DNA from: Sphingomonas changnyeongensis
GTDB lineage: Bacteria > Pseudomonadota > Alphaproteobacteria > Sphingomonadales > Sphingomonadaceae
Reading direction: 5' to 3'
Length of the DNA: 64,000 bases
NCBI RefSeq assembly: GCF_009913435.1
Contig: NZ_CP047895.1
Span: 2,663,501 to 2,727,500 of the forward strand
Shown: positions 1 through 8,509 of the stretch, piece by piece
Numbering within the stretch: the first letter of the stretch is position 1
How the letters are laid out: every line of letters starts with the position of its first letter
Translations under genes and position numbers: made by a program
Notes under the pieces: model-generated
The model's input: the letters and a program-made list of their open reading frames with translations, nothing else
Told to the model about the DNA's origin: nothing
Database searches by the model: none

Positions 1-599
1 ATACGTTCCTGGGCGAGCTGGGCTGGCGCGACTATGCCCAGAACGTCATCCTGCAAATGCCCGAATATGGCCGGCGCAATGCCCGCCCGGCGTTCGACGC
101 CTTTCCGTGGCGCATGCGCGACGACCCCGCCGTGGCGGCCGATTTCACCGCCTGGACGAAGGGAATGACCGGCTATCCGATCGTCGATGCCGGGATGCGC
201 CAGCTCTGGGCGACCGGCTGGATGCACAACCGCGTCCGCATGATCGCCGCCTCGTTCCTGATCAAGCATCTGCTGATCGACTGGCGCGAGGGTGAGGCCT
301 GGTTCTGGGACACGCTGGTCGATGCCGATTACGGGTCGAACGCCGTCAACTGGCAATGGACGGCGGGGACCGGCGTTGATTCCAACATGTTCGTGCGGAT
401 CATGGCCCCGCTCACCCAGTCGGACAAATTCGATGCCGCCGGCTATATCCGGCAATGGGTGCCGGAACTGGCCGGGCTCAGCGACAGCCAGATCCATGAT
501 CCGGCAGGGCTGTTCGTGCGCGGCTATCCGCGCAAGCTGATCGACCACCGCGCCGCGCGCGAACGGGCGCTCGCCGCCCATGAAAGCATCAAGCCATGA
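1..599 (+). CDS. phrB: Deoxyribodipyrimidine photolyase / cryptochrome family, C-terminal part (5' end outside window)
   Basis: The reading frame is already open at base 3, so only the C-terminal ~198 residues are present. They form the helical FAD-binding domain of class I photolyases, which repair cyclobutane pyrimidine dimers using light. The family signature is clear: a GWRDYA segment at the start, YPIVDAGMRQLWATGWMHNR, the NAVNWQWTAGTG segment, then SNMFVRIMAPLTQSDKFD. Stop TGA is 597-599 and overlaps the ATG of the next gene (ATGA), so the two are probably co-transcribed. A cryptochrome role cannot be excluded without the N-terminus. Confidence 0.9.
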   Translation, partial: TFLGELGWRDYAQNVILQMPEYGRRNARPAFDAFPWRMRDDPAVAADFTAWTKGMTGYPIVDAGMRQLWATGWMHNRVRMIAASFLIKHLLIDWREGEAWFWDTLVDADYGSNAVNWQWTAGTGVDSNMFVRIMAPLTQSDKFDAAGYIRQWVPELAGLSDSQIHDPAGLFVRGYPRKLIDHRAARERALAAHESIKP

Positions 600-1822
600 G
601 GATGACGCCCGTGACGACCAGCAAGACGCGCCTGCCCCTTTTCCGCCCCGCCCGCACGCCGCTGCGCTCGCTGGCCGCGCTGGCTGCGCTGATGCTCGCC
701 GGCGCGTCGCCGGTCGCCGCGCAGATCGCGCTGACGCCCGAAAATGCCGACCGCATCCGCATGGCCGGCGCGACCATCCTGTTCTGGAACCAGGCGCAGC
801 GCGACCAGAACTTCCCGGCGATGGAGCAGCAGTTTCCCGGCACCACCGCCCGCGCCGCCGCGCGGCCGCGCGCGCTGCCCGCCGGACGGGCGCTCGACCT
901 GCCCGAGGCGGAGGCGTTCATGGCCGCCAACAACACCGCCGGGCTGATCGTCGTGCACAAGGGCAAGGTGCGGTTCGAACGCTATCAGCGCGGCTATTCG
1001 GCCGAGGGCCGCTACACCAGCTTCTCGGTCGCCAAATCGCTGACCTCGACGCTGGTCGGGGCGGCGGTGCGCGACGGTTACATCAAGTCGCTGGCCGATC
1101 CGGTCACCCGCTACATCCCCGAACTTGCCGGCAGCGCCTATGACGGCGTGACCGTCGCGCAGGTGCTGACGATGACGTCGGGCGTCAAATGGAACGAGGA
1201 TTATACCGATCCCAAATCCGACGTCGCGCGCATGTATCTGATGCCGGTGCCGGCGGGGGCCGATCCGACCACCGCGTTTTTGAAGACCCTGTCCCGCGAG
1301 GCGGAGCCGGGCAGCAAATGGGTCTACAAGACCGGCGAGACCAATCTGATCGGCGTTCTCGTCACCCGCGCGACCGGCAAGAGCCTGACCCAATATGCCG
1401 AGGAAAAGATCTGGCGGCCGTTCGGCATGGAACGCGACCTGTTCTGGATGGTCGACCAGTCGGGCCAGAATATCGGCGGCTGCTGCCTGTCGGCGAGCCT
1501 CAGGGACTATGCGCGCATCGGCCTGTTCACCCTGTCGGGCGGCAAGGGCGTGGTGCCGCGCGGCTGGTTTGCCGATGCCACGCGCGCCTGGTCGCCGGTT
1601 CCGGGTGCCGGGGAGCGCGGCTATGGCTATCAATGGTGGACCGGGCCGGCCGGCAGCTATCAGGCGCAGGGCATTTTCGGCCAGCTGATCCATATCGACC
1701 CCAAGCGCCAGCTGGTCATCGCCATGTCGAGCGCCTGGCCCAAGGCGACGGGCAGCGATCTGGGCGCGGCGCGGGCGCGCTTTGTCGACCAGATCAAGGC
1801 CGCGATCGACGCCGGCCGCTGA
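596..1822 (+). CDS. Secreted serine hydrolase, class C beta-lactamase / esterase family
   Basis: A 408-residue protein with an N-terminal signal peptide (basic start, hydrophobic LAALAALMLAGASP stretch, cleavage near VAA-Q), so periplasmic or outside the cell. The catalytic S-x-x-K tetrad is SVAK (Ser144, Lys147) in a beta-lactamase/transpeptidase-like domain. Family hallmarks follow: a VAQVLTMTSGVKW segment and a Tyr-Lys-Thr in place of the usual Y-x-N. Such proteins range from esterases to peptidases, and the substrate cannot be read from sequence. The start overlaps the photolyase stop by ATGA. Confidence 0.85.
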   Translation: MRMTPVTTSKTRLPLFRPARTPLRSLAALAALMLAGASPVAAQIALTPENADRIRMAGATILFWNQAQRDQNFPAMEQQFPGTTARAAARPRALPAGRALDLPEAEAFMAANNTAGLIVVHKGKVRFERYQRGYSAEGRYTSFSVAKSLTSTLVGAAVRDGYIKSLADPVTRYIPELAGSAYDGVTVAQVLTMTSGVKWNEDYTDPKSDVARMYLMPVPAGADPTTAFLKTLSREAEPGSKWVYKTGETNLIGVLVTRATGKSLTQYAEEKIWRPFGMERDLFWMVDQSGQNIGGCCLSASLRDYARIGLFTLSGGKGVVPRGWFADATRAWSPVPGAGERGYGYQWWTGPAGSYQAQGIFGQLIHIDPKRQLVIAMSSAWPKATGSDLGAARARFVDQIKAAIDAGR

Positions 1823-1826
1823 GCGG

Positions 1827-2342
1827 GTGATCACGCTGCTGCTGGGCGGGGCGCGGTCGGGCAAGAGCCGGCGCGCGCAGCTGCTGGCCGAGGCGGCGGC
1901 CCCGGCGGGCGTCGCCGGTGCCTGCCTGATGATCGCGACCGCCGAGGCGTTCGACGCCGAAATGGCCGCGCGCATCGCCCGCCACCAGGCCGAACGCGGC
2001 CCCGCCTGGGACGTGATCGAGGCACCGCTGGACCTTGCCCCGGCGCTCGCGCGCGCGTCCGGCCCGGTGGTGATCGACTGTCTGACGCTGTGGCTGTCGA
2101 ACCTGATGCTCGCGGGCCATGATGTCGAGCGCGCGGGGGCGGAGCTTGCCGCCATGCTCGGGCGGATCGACGTGCCGGTGTTCCTGGTGTCGAACGAGGT
2201 CGGGCTGGGGCTGGTGCCCGAAACGCCGCTTGGCCGCGCATTTCGCGACGCGCAGGGGCGGCTCAACCAGCTGATGGCAAGGATTGCCGACCGGGTCGAG
2301 TTCATCGCCGCCGGCCTGCCGCTGGTCCTGAAACCGGCCTGA
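1827..2342 (+). CDS. cobU: Adenosylcobinamide kinase / adenosylcobinamide-phosphate guanylyltransferase
   Basis: A bifunctional enzyme of cobalamin nucleotide-loop assembly: it phosphorylates adenosylcobinamide and then transfers GMP to give adenosylcobinamide-GDP. A P-loop GGARSGKS lies at residues 7-14. The R-H-Q-x-E-R motif (His about residue 53) matches the guanylylated histidine of CobU. An IDCLTLWLSNLM segment and a SNEVGLGLVPETPLGRAFRD segment are typical of the family. GTG at 1827 is chosen because it puts the P-loop at the expected place and lies just after the preceding stop (1820-1822). This gives 171 residues, a usual length. An 11-bp tandem repeat straddles the stop codon. The other cob genes nearby are on the opposite strand. 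Confidence 0.93.
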   Translation: MITLLLGGARSGKSRRAQLLAEAAAPAGVAGACLMIATAEAFDAEMAARIARHQAERGPAWDVIEAPLDLAPALARASGPVVIDCLTLWLSNLMLAGHDVERAGAELAAMLGRIDVPVFLVSNEVGLGLVPETPLGRAFRDAQGRLNQLMARIADRVEFIAAGLPLVLKPA

Positions 2343-2374
2343 AACCGGCCTGAAACGAGGCTGCCCCGGTGAGA

Positions 2375-2408
2375 GCGGTTCCCGATCCGGCTGCGCCGGA
2401 TCAACCGC
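2375..2408. terminator. Hairpin between convergent cobU and cobC
   Basis: Two nested arms: GCGGTT/AACCGC outside and GATCCGG/CCGGATC inside, with loop CTGCG and a three-base bulge. It lies in the 67-bp gap between the convergent ends of cobU (+) and the cobC-like gene (-). There is no T-tract, so it may act as a bidirectional stop or 3'-end stabiliser rather than a classical intrinsic terminator. Confidence 0.45.
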
Positions 2409-2409
2409 C

Positions 2410-2958
2410 CTAAATCCCCGCGCCCTCCGGCCAGCGCAGCACCGCGCCATAGCCGACCTGCGCCGACCATGCCCCGTCGACCCCGGCGGCGGCGAGCGCG
2501 GCGCGGATCACCCCCATATGCGTCACCCACAGCGTGCGGCCGGGCCGGGCGCGATGGGCGGCGAGCGCCGCGTTCACCCGCGCTGCCAGCATCGCGACGC
2601 TTTCGCCGCCATGGTCGCGGGCGTGCATGAAATCGCCGGCCCAGCGGTCAAGCGCGTCGCGGCCGATCCGGTCCCAGGGCAGGCCTTCCCATGAACCGAA
2701 ATCCATTTCGCGGATATCCGCTTCGATCTCAAACTCTTGCCCAAGATGTTCGGCCAGCGTCTGGGCCAGCTTGCGGCACCGCCTGAGCGGGCTGGAGACG
2801 ATGGTGTCGATCCCGGCCTGATCGGCCAGCGCCGCACACACCGCCGCCGCCTCGTCGGCAAAGCTGTCCGCACAGTCGAGATCGGTGAGCCCGTAACAGA
2901 TGCCGGGCGCGACCTCGGGCCGGGTGTGGCGGATCAGGATCAGGCCGTCCCGAGCCAT
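2410..2958 (-). CDS. cobC: Histidine phosphatase family protein, probable alpha-ribazole phosphatase
   Basis: A 182-residue phosphoglycerate-mutase-fold phosphatase. The RHT motif is at residues 10-12 (catalytic His11), followed by GLTDLDC, SSPLRRCRKLAQTLA (second conserved Arg), an MDFGSWEG motif with the acidic residue, and the second histidine in WVTHMGVIR. It overlaps the end of cobS by 19 bp on the same strand, within a cobT-cobS-cobC run. That context assigns it to dephosphorylation of alpha-ribazole phosphate (or adenosylcobalamin phosphate) in cobalamin synthesis. By sequence alone it could be any small histidine phosphatase. Confidence 0.82.
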   Translation of the reverse strand: MARDGLILIRHTRPEVAPGICYGLTDLDCADSFADEAAAVCAALADQAGIDTIVSSPLRRCRKLAQTLAEHLGQEFEIEADIREMDFGSWEGLPWDRIGRDALDRWAGDFMHARDHGGESVAMLAARVNAALAAHRARPGRTLWVTHMGVIRAALAAAGVDGAWSAQVGYGAVLRWPEGAGI

Positions 2959-3719
2959 GCCAGCACCCCCAGATAAAGGCCGGTTTCCGACAGCTGCTGC
3001 ACCGCCCCCAGACAGTCGCCGGTGTAACCGCCCAGCCGCCGTTCGAACAGCGCCCGGGCGAGCACATGGCCCGCCGCCGCACCCGCCAGCCCCGCGCCGA
3101 GCGCGACGGGCGGCAGGCCGGCCAGCACCGCCCCGGCCCAGGCGGCGCCCGCCCCCGTCGCCACCGCAAAGGCCAGCCCGCCCGGCCCGACCGCATCGGC
3201 AACCGGCTTGGCGGTGCCGGCGTCGCGGACATAGCGGCTGGTGGCGATCACCAGCACGCTCGACAGCCGCCCCAGCGCATGACCGGCGATGAGCGCGGCG
3301 GCGGCGACAGGCGCGGCCATGGCGATGAGCGCCGCAGCCTTGAGCGCGAGCACGGTCATGAGCGCCAGCGCGCCGAAACTGCCCAGCCGGCTGTCGCGCA
3401 TCACCTCCAGCATCCGCGCGCGGCTCATCACGCCCAGCCCGTCGAACAGATCGGCCAGCCCGTCCTCGTGAAAGCCGCCGGTCGCCATCAGCGCCACCGC
3501 CAGCGCCAGCAGCACCGCGACCGGCGCGGGATAGATGCGCGCCGCACCCAGCAGCACCAGCGCCGCGATCAGGCCGATGAGCGCGCCGACCAGCGGATAC
3601 CAGCGCACCGCCATCGCCAGATGGCGGGGATCAAATGCAAAGCCCGGCACCGGCAGCCGGGTGAGGAACTGGATCGCGGCGAGCAGCGCCCGCCCCTCAT
3701 CGGCGATCCGGGCGATCAT
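2940..3719 (-). CDS. cobS: Adenosylcobinamide-GDP ribazoletransferase (cobalamin synthase)
   Basis: A 259-residue polytopic inner-membrane enzyme that joins adenosylcobinamide-GDP and alpha-ribazole (phosphate), the last assembly step of cobalamin. Diagnostic segments are FLTRLPVPG near residue 20, RWYPLVGALIG, and GGFHEDGLADLFDG (acidic metal/substrate motif), then DSRLGSFGALAL and a run of Ala/Leu-rich membrane helices. The C-terminus ends in a GGYTGDCLGA motif. ATG at 3719 overlaps the cobT stop by 4 bp (ATGA), indicating translational coupling. Confidence 0.93.
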   Translation of the reverse strand: MIARIADEGRALLAAIQFLTRLPVPGFAFDPRHLAMAVRWYPLVGALIGLIAALVLLGAARIYPAPVAVLLALAVALMATGGFHEDGLADLFDGLGVMSRARMLEVMRDSRLGSFGALALMTVLALKAAALIAMAAPVAAAALIAGHALGRLSSVLVIATSRYVRDAGTAKPVADAVGPGGLAFAVATGAGAAWAGAVLAGLPPVALGAGLAGAAAGHVLARALFERRLGGYTGDCLGAVQQLSETGLYLGVLAWLGTA

Positions 3720-4729
3720 TGCGGGCCGCTGACGCCCGCTGCCGAAAAGCTTGCCATGTCGCGGATCATCGCCGCAGCGGCGCGGACCAGCGGCCAGGCG
3801 AGCAGCGCGCCCGTGCCTTCGCCAAGCCTGAGGCCGAGGTCGAGCAGCGGCTCGGCATCCAGCGCCTCCAGCAGCGCGGCATGGCCGCGCTCGGCCGAGC
3901 GATGGGCGAAGACCAGCGCCGGGCGGACCGCGGGATCGATGGCGAGCGCAGCGGCAGCCGCCGCCCCGGCGATGAAGCCGTCAACGATCACGATCCGCCG
4001 CGCCTGTGCCGCGCCGAGCATCGCCCCGGCCATCATCGCGATTTCAAACCCGCCATATTCGGCAAGCGCGGTCAGCGCGTCGAGCTGCGGCGCGGTGCGC
4101 GCGGCGGCGCGCGCCAGCACCGCAGCCTTATGGGCCAGCGCGCCATCGTCCAGCCCGGTGCCGCGCCCGACCAGCAGATCGAGCGACACGCCGGTCAGCT
4201 TGTGGGCAACCAGGCTGGCGGCCGAGGTGTTGGCGATGCCCATTTCGCCCAGGCACAGAGCGTCGCACGCCGCCTCCTGCGCCAGCGCATGGCCGGCGCG
4301 CAGCGCCGCCGCGCATTGTTCGGCGGTCATCGCCGCTTCGACCGCGCTGTTGCGGGTGCCGCGCGCGATGCGGCGGTCGATCAGGCCGGGATGCTCCATC
4401 CTCGGCCCGGCCATGCCGGCATCGACGACGCTGAGCGGCACGCCAAGGCTGTTGGCAAAGACATTGGCCGCCGCCCCGCCGGCCAGAAAGTTCAGCACCA
4501 TCTGCCGCGTCACTTCCTGCGGAAAGGCCGACACCCCCTCGCCCGCAATGCCGTGATCGCCGGCAAAGATGATCAGCGCGCACGCCGCCATCTGCGGATC
4601 GGTGCGCCCCTGCAGGGCCGCAATCTGCGCGGCCAGCGCCTCGATCCGGCCGAGCGCGCCCAGCGGCTTGGTCAGGCTGTCGATGCGCGCGCGGATCTGC
4701 CCCGCCAGGTCGTTGGATTGATCGATCAT
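3716..4729 (-). CDS. cobT: Nicotinate-nucleotide-dimethylbenzimidazole phosphoribosyltransferase
   Basis: A 337-residue cytosolic enzyme that makes alpha-ribazole phosphate from nicotinate mononucleotide and a lower-ligand base. Family marks: KPLGALGRIEALAAQ near the start, IFAGDHGIAGEGVSAFP, GGAAANVFA, LCLGEMGIANTSAA, and the C-terminal LRLGEGTGALLAWPLV, which holds the catalytic glutamate. It is the first gene of a cobT-cobS-cobC operon on the minus strand. No B12 box or other cobalamin riboswitch was recognised in its upstream region (4730-5000). Confidence 0.94.
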   Translation of the reverse strand: MIDQSNDLAGQIRARIDSLTKPLGALGRIEALAAQIAALQGRTDPQMAACALIIFAGDHGIAGEGVSAFPQEVTRQMVLNFLAGGAAANVFANSLGVPLSVVDAGMAGPRMEHPGLIDRRIARGTRNSAVEAAMTAEQCAAALRAGHALAQEAACDALCLGEMGIANTSAASLVAHKLTGVSLDLLVGRGTGLDDGALAHKAAVLARAAARTAPQLDALTALAEYGGFEIAMMAGAMLGAAQARRIVIVDGFIAGAAAAAALAIDPAVRPALVFAHRSAERGHAALLEALDAEPLLDLGLRLGEGTGALLAWPLVRAAAAMIRDMASFSAAGVSGPQ

Positions 4730-5000
4730 CCCCCGCCCTGCCCGCCGCGCGCCCCCGGGTCAAGCACCGCCGGATCGCGCCCCGATTGGCCGGCCGGTTG
4801 GCGGATCACCGCGCCCGCCCCCGCACTAGGCAAATATTTCCGCCCTGCCCGGCGGGCGCGTCCCGAGCGTCTATAAAGGAAACATTATTGGCCGAACGGA
4901 AGCCCGAACCCGTGCCCTCAGTCCCTTGCCTGCCCCGCATCGCCCTTGCCCACCCGGTCTCGCCCAGTCGGGCGCTGCGCGTCAGCGGAGGCACAGGCCG
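4730..5000. promoter_or_regulatory. Divergent intergenic region, cobT (-) and the ulosonic-acid cassette (+)
   Basis: The only clearly AT-rich patches are around 4828-4840 and 4872-4890, where promoters could lie. A GGAGG ribosome-binding site at 4986-4990 sits about ten bases before ATG 5001. A TTG at 4888, preceded by AAGGA, would open a 38-codon frame ending at 5004 and overlapping ATG 5001. It could be a leader peptide, but codon content gives no strong support. No riboswitch was recognised. Confidence 0.4.
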
Positions 5001-6164
5001 ATGAAGGTCCTGTTCTATCTGCCCGTCATCACGCCCTGGTGGTTCGAAAACATCGTTGCGCCGATGATCCGCCGCGTGTCGGCCGAGGCAGAGGTGACGG
5101 TGCTGGCGCCCGCCCCCTGGTCGGGCACGGGCATCGGCCCGGCCGAGCTTGAGCGGCTGGCCGATCTGCCGCAGATCCGCTGGTGCCTGATCGAGGGCGA
5201 GGATCATCGCAGCTATCGCACCCGCCCGGCCGATCCGGACGGGCTGGCGGGCTTCGTTGCCGATCTTCAGCCCGATTATGTGATCTGCCGCAGCGCCGAC
5301 CGCGATACGCCGCGCCGCTTTCCGGGCAAGGTGCGCTTTCTGATGGAAGGGGGCGTCGCGCCCTATCCGCTGCCGAGCCAGTGGGTCTGGTTAGCCGAGG
5401 ATCTGTTCGATCATGGCGAGATGCCCGATCTGGACACCGACCAGCGCGCGGAGCTGACCGGCTGGCTGCGCCCGCTGGCCGACAGGCTGCGTGCGCGGAT
5501 CGCGCGTGCGGCCTATCGGCCGGATGATTTCAACTGGCCCGACGATGTGCCGCGCCTGTTGATGCCGATCGAATATGCGCATCACGAAAACTTCTTCCCG
5601 ATGCACCGGCCGGGGCCGGAGGCGAATGACGCGCTGATCCTGCACATCGCCCAGCAGCTGCGCGGCCGCGCCTTTGTCACGCTCGCCAATCATCCGCTCA
5701 ACGACCTTCATCTGGGTCGGGGCACGCTGATGGCCGCTGTCGCCGCGACGCGCGGGCAGATGGCGATGCTGCCCGAATGCCGCGACGCACCTTCGGCGTC
5801 CGAACGTGCGGCGGCGGTGGTCGATGCGATGATCGTCGGCGATTCCAAGGCGTTTGGCGTCGCGGCATTCCTTGGCCTGCCCTTTGCCCGGCTATCGCGG
5901 TTCAAGACGGCAAGCTGGCTCAACGCCTATCCGGCGCTCGACCCGCTGATCGCGGATCTGAAGCGCGGCCGCGCCCGCTCCCCGTCGCCCGAAGACGCGC
6001 TCGCCTGGGCGGCGTTCCACATCGCCAACAATGCGTTCGATCCGGCCGACCCGCAGCTGGGGCTTGCCGACATCGTCGACCGGATCGACCGCCCGGTCGC
6101 GCCCGAACGCTGGGCGGCGGGCATGGCGCGGCTGGACGCCGTGCTGATGGAAAGCGCGGCATGA
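5001..6164 (+). CDS. Uncharacterised capsule-type or glycosyltransferase-like protein, first gene of the ulosonic-acid cassette
   Basis: A 387-residue soluble-looking protein without signal peptide or membrane helices. I cannot assign a family firmly. The N-terminus MKVLFYLPVITPWWFENI starts a Rossmann-like strand-helix pattern. Later come LMPIEYAHHENFF, FVTLANHPLNDLHLG and a VGDSKAFGVAAFLGLPFAR segment. The last resembles the acceptor/nucleotide loops of GT-B enzymes, including capsule Kdo transferases of the KpsC/KpsS type. The start is ATG 5001 with GGAGG upstream, and it overlaps the next gene by ATGA. Its position before KpsF, a CMP-sugar synthetase and KdsA suggests it uses or transfers the sugar made by them. 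That role is inference. Confidence 0.55.
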   Translation: MKVLFYLPVITPWWFENIVAPMIRRVSAEAEVTVLAPAPWSGTGIGPAELERLADLPQIRWCLIEGEDHRSYRTRPADPDGLAGFVADLQPDYVICRSADRDTPRRFPGKVRFLMEGGVAPYPLPSQWVWLAEDLFDHGEMPDLDTDQRAELTGWLRPLADRLRARIARAAYRPDDFNWPDDVPRLLMPIEYAHHENFFPMHRPGPEANDALILHIAQQLRGRAFVTLANHPLNDLHLGRGTLMAAVAATRGQMAMLPECRDAPSASERAAAVVDAMIVGDSKAFGVAAFLGLPFARLSRFKTASWLNAYPALDPLIADLKRGRARSPSPEDALAWAAFHIANNAFDPADPQLGLADIVDRIDRPVAPERWAAGMARLDAVLMESAA

Positions 6165-7185
6165 CGGCGCGGCCTTCCCCCGCCCTTCAGCCCGTTCCCG
6201 CCCCCGGCCTGCCGAACCCGCCGCACCCGGCGATGCTGCGGCCTGGGTGCATGAGGTGATCGCCGCCGAACGCGACGCGCTGTCGGCGTTTCTGGCCGCA
6301 CCGCCGCCGGGGCTTGACCGCATGGTCGCGCTGATCGCCGGGCAGGACCGGCCGATCACCTGCCTGGGCATGGGCAAATCGGGGCTGGTCGCGGCCAAGA
6401 TCGCGGCGACCTTTTCCAGCCTCGGCACCCCCGCCTTCTGCCTCAATGCCGGCGAGGCCGCGCATGGCGATCTGGGCGCGGTGCAGCGCGACAATGTCGT
6501 CATCCTGTTTTCCAACAGCGGCACGACCGAGGAGATTGTCCGCATCCTGCCGCTGCTGAAGGCGCGGGGATGCGTGCTGATCGGCATCATCGGCCGCACC
6601 GATTCCCCGCTCGCGCGCGCCGTCGATCATCTGATCCCGGCGGAAATCGCGCGCGAGGCGGATCATATCGGCATGGCCCCGACCGCGAGCACGACGCTGC
6701 ACATGGCGATCGGCGATGCGCTGGCCGTGGCGGTGGCGCGGGCACGCGGCATCACCGCGCGCGATTTCCTGATGCACCACCCGGCCGGGCTGCTCGGCCG
6801 GCGGATGATCCCGGTCCGCAGCGTGATGCGCGCGGGCGCGGACCTGCCCTTTGTCCTGCCATCGGCGTCGCTGGCCGAGCTGCTGTCGGTGATGAGCGCG
6901 CGGCGGCTGGGCGCGGCGGCGGTGATCGACCATGGCCGGCGGCTGATCGGGATCGTCGTCGATGGCGACATCCGCCGCCACATCCAGGCGCGGCGCGACG
7001 TCTATGCGCTGACCGCCGGCGAGGTGATGACCCGCGATCCGGTGACGGTTGGCGAAGATGCGACGATCGGGGATGTGCTGACGCTGCTGCGCGACGGGCC
7101 GCGCCGCGTGTCGGTGCTGCCGGTGGTGGCCGTGGACGGCGCGCTGGTCGGGATGCTCCACGCCAATGACGTGCTGAACGGATAA
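6161..7185 (+). CDS. kdsD: D-arabinose-5-phosphate isomerase, KpsF/KdsD/GutQ family (apparent frameshift near the start)
   Basis: Converts ribulose 5-phosphate to arabinose 5-phosphate, the first step toward Kdo. An SIS domain occupies roughly the first 200 residues: GMGKSGLVAAKIAATFSS, NAGEAAHGDLG, LFSNSGTTEEI and PTASTTLHMAIGDALAVA. Two CBS domains follow (HHPAGLLGRRM onward, ending VGMLHANDVLNG). The uninterrupted frame begins only at GTG 6247. An ATG at 6161 overlaps the upstream stop but runs into TGA after 32 codons. Adding one C in the run 6201-6205 joins the two frames and adds a plausible ~29-residue N-terminus. The ATGA overlap supports the 6161 start. Confidence 0.85.
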
Positions 7186-7192
7186 GGAAGAC

Positions 7193-8509
7193 ATGAAGAT
7201 CGTCGCCTATGTGCCCGCCAAGGGGCAGAGCGAACGGGTGGCCAACAAGAATGTCCGCATTCTCGACGGCGAGCATCTGTTCAAGCGCAAGCTGCGCCAG
7301 CTGCTGGCGTGCAGGCACCTGACCGAGCTGTGCCTCGACACCGAATCCGCCGAGCTGGCGGCGCTGGCCGACGACCTGCCGGTCACGTGGCTGAAGCGCC
7401 CGGCCGAGCTGGCGTCCAACGCCGCCGACGGTCATCAGATGTTCGCCTGGGAAGCCGCGCAGCGCCCCGATGCCGATCTGTGGGTGCAGGTGCTGTGCAC
7501 CGCCCCGTTCGTGACCGCCGACACCGTGACCCGCGCGATCGACGCGCTGCTCGCCGATCCCGACGCCGACAGCCTGGTCGCGGTCACATCGGCCAAGCAA
7601 TATTGCTGGGCGGGGCGCGACCCCGTTTATGGCCGGGGCCGCGTGCCCAACAGCGTCGAGCTGCCGCCGACCGTGATCGAGGCGATGAGCCTGTATATCG
7701 TCCGCCGCCCGGCGGATGGCTCGCTGCCCACCCAGCGTTTCGGCCGCCGGCCGATCCTGTTCGAACTGGATCCGCTGGAACAGATCGACATCAATATGCC
7801 GGCCGATTTCGCGCTCGCCGAAACCATCGCCGCCGGGCAGCGCGCCGCCGAGGTCTCGCGGTTCCGCGCGCTCAGCCGCCATCTGTCGTCGTCGGTGCTT
7901 GCCGATCTGATGAAGGAACGCGGCCACCGCGCCGTGCTGTCCCCCGCCATCCGGCCGACCAGCCCGGGCCGCATCCTCGGGCGGGCGCGGCCGATCCAGC
8001 TGGTTGCCCTGCCGAACCGCCCGGCCCCTGAGGGCGAGGCGTGGAAGGGCATTTACGGCGCGCTCCATTCCTATCGCTTCGTCCGGCCCGGCGACGTCAT
8101 CATGGTCGCGACCGAGGTGCCCGAACGCGCCTATTTCGGCGATCTCAACGCCAATCTGGCGATCCGCGCCGGCGCCGTCGGCACGATCGTCGACGGGGCG
8201 ACGCGCGACACCGCCGATGTCCGCGCGCTCGGCCTGCCCGTCTATGCGCGGACAAGCCATTGCGACGACATCAAATATGAAGGCACGCTGGGATCGATCA
8301 ACCGGCCGGTCGCGATGGGCGGCGTGCCCGTCGCGCCCGACGATGTCGTCTTTGCCGATGAAGACGGGGTGGTCGTGATCCCGGCCCGGATGTGGGACGA
8401 GATCGAGGCGGCGGCGTGGGAGGTGATCGGCAACGAGGCGCGCATCCGCCATTTTGCCGCGCGCGGCCGCGACGTCGATGAAATCCTTGCCGAATGCGGA
8501 GCGTTCTGA
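7193..8509 (+). CDS. Fusion of a CMP-sugar cytidylyltransferase (NeuA/KdsB-like) with an RraA-like domain
   Basis: A 438-residue two-domain protein with AAGGAAG just upstream of ATG 7193. Residues 1 to ~225 are a CTP_transf_3-type cytidylyltransferase: VPAKGQSERVANKN is the CTP-binding loop, then LWVQVLCTAPFVTADT and a C-terminal DPLEQIDINMPADFALAE. It should activate an ulosonic acid as CMP-sugar. Residues ~230-438 resemble RraA and class II HMG aldolases: YGALHSYRFVRPGDVIMVA, FGDLNANLAIRAG, and the substrate/metal motif DGATRD at 334-339, then GVPVAPDDVVFADEDGVVVIP. It replaces a stand-alone kdsB between kdsD and kdsA. What the RraA-like half does here is unknown; RraA-family members include pyruvate aldolases/decarboxylases and an RNase E inhibitor. 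Confidence 0.85.
   Translation: MKIVAYVPAKGQSERVANKNVRILDGEHLFKRKLRQLLACRHLTELCLDTESAELAALADDLPVTWLKRPAELASNAADGHQMFAWEAAQRPDADLWVQVLCTAPFVTADTVTRAIDALLADPDADSLVAVTSAKQYCWAGRDPVYGRGRVPNSVELPPTVIEAMSLYIVRRPADGSLPTQRFGRRPILFELDPLEQIDINMPADFALAETIAAGQRAAEVSRFRALSRHLSSSVLADLMKERGHRAVLSPAIRPTSPGRILGRARPIQLVALPNRPAPEGEAWKGIYGALHSYRFVRPGDVIMVATEVPERAYFGDLNANLAIRAGAVGTIVDGATRDTADVRALGLPVYARTSHCDDIKYEGTLGSINRPVAMGGVPVAPDDVVFADEDGVVVIPARMWDEIEAAAWEVIGNEARIRHFAARGRDVDEILAECGAF

Noticed and set aside
524..2530. A 668-codon minus-strand frame over the serine hydrolase and cobU
   Set aside because: No domain and biased composition; the overlapping plus-strand genes are well supported.
4730..5000. Cobalamin riboswitch upstream of cobT
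   Set aside because: I looked for a B12 box on the minus strand and saw none; a covariance search would settle it.
4888..5004. 38-codon TTG-start frame overlapping the first gene of the Kdo cassette
   Set aside because: A Shine-Dalgarno-like AAGGA is present, but the peptide has no recognisable features. Kept only as a note in the intergenic entry.
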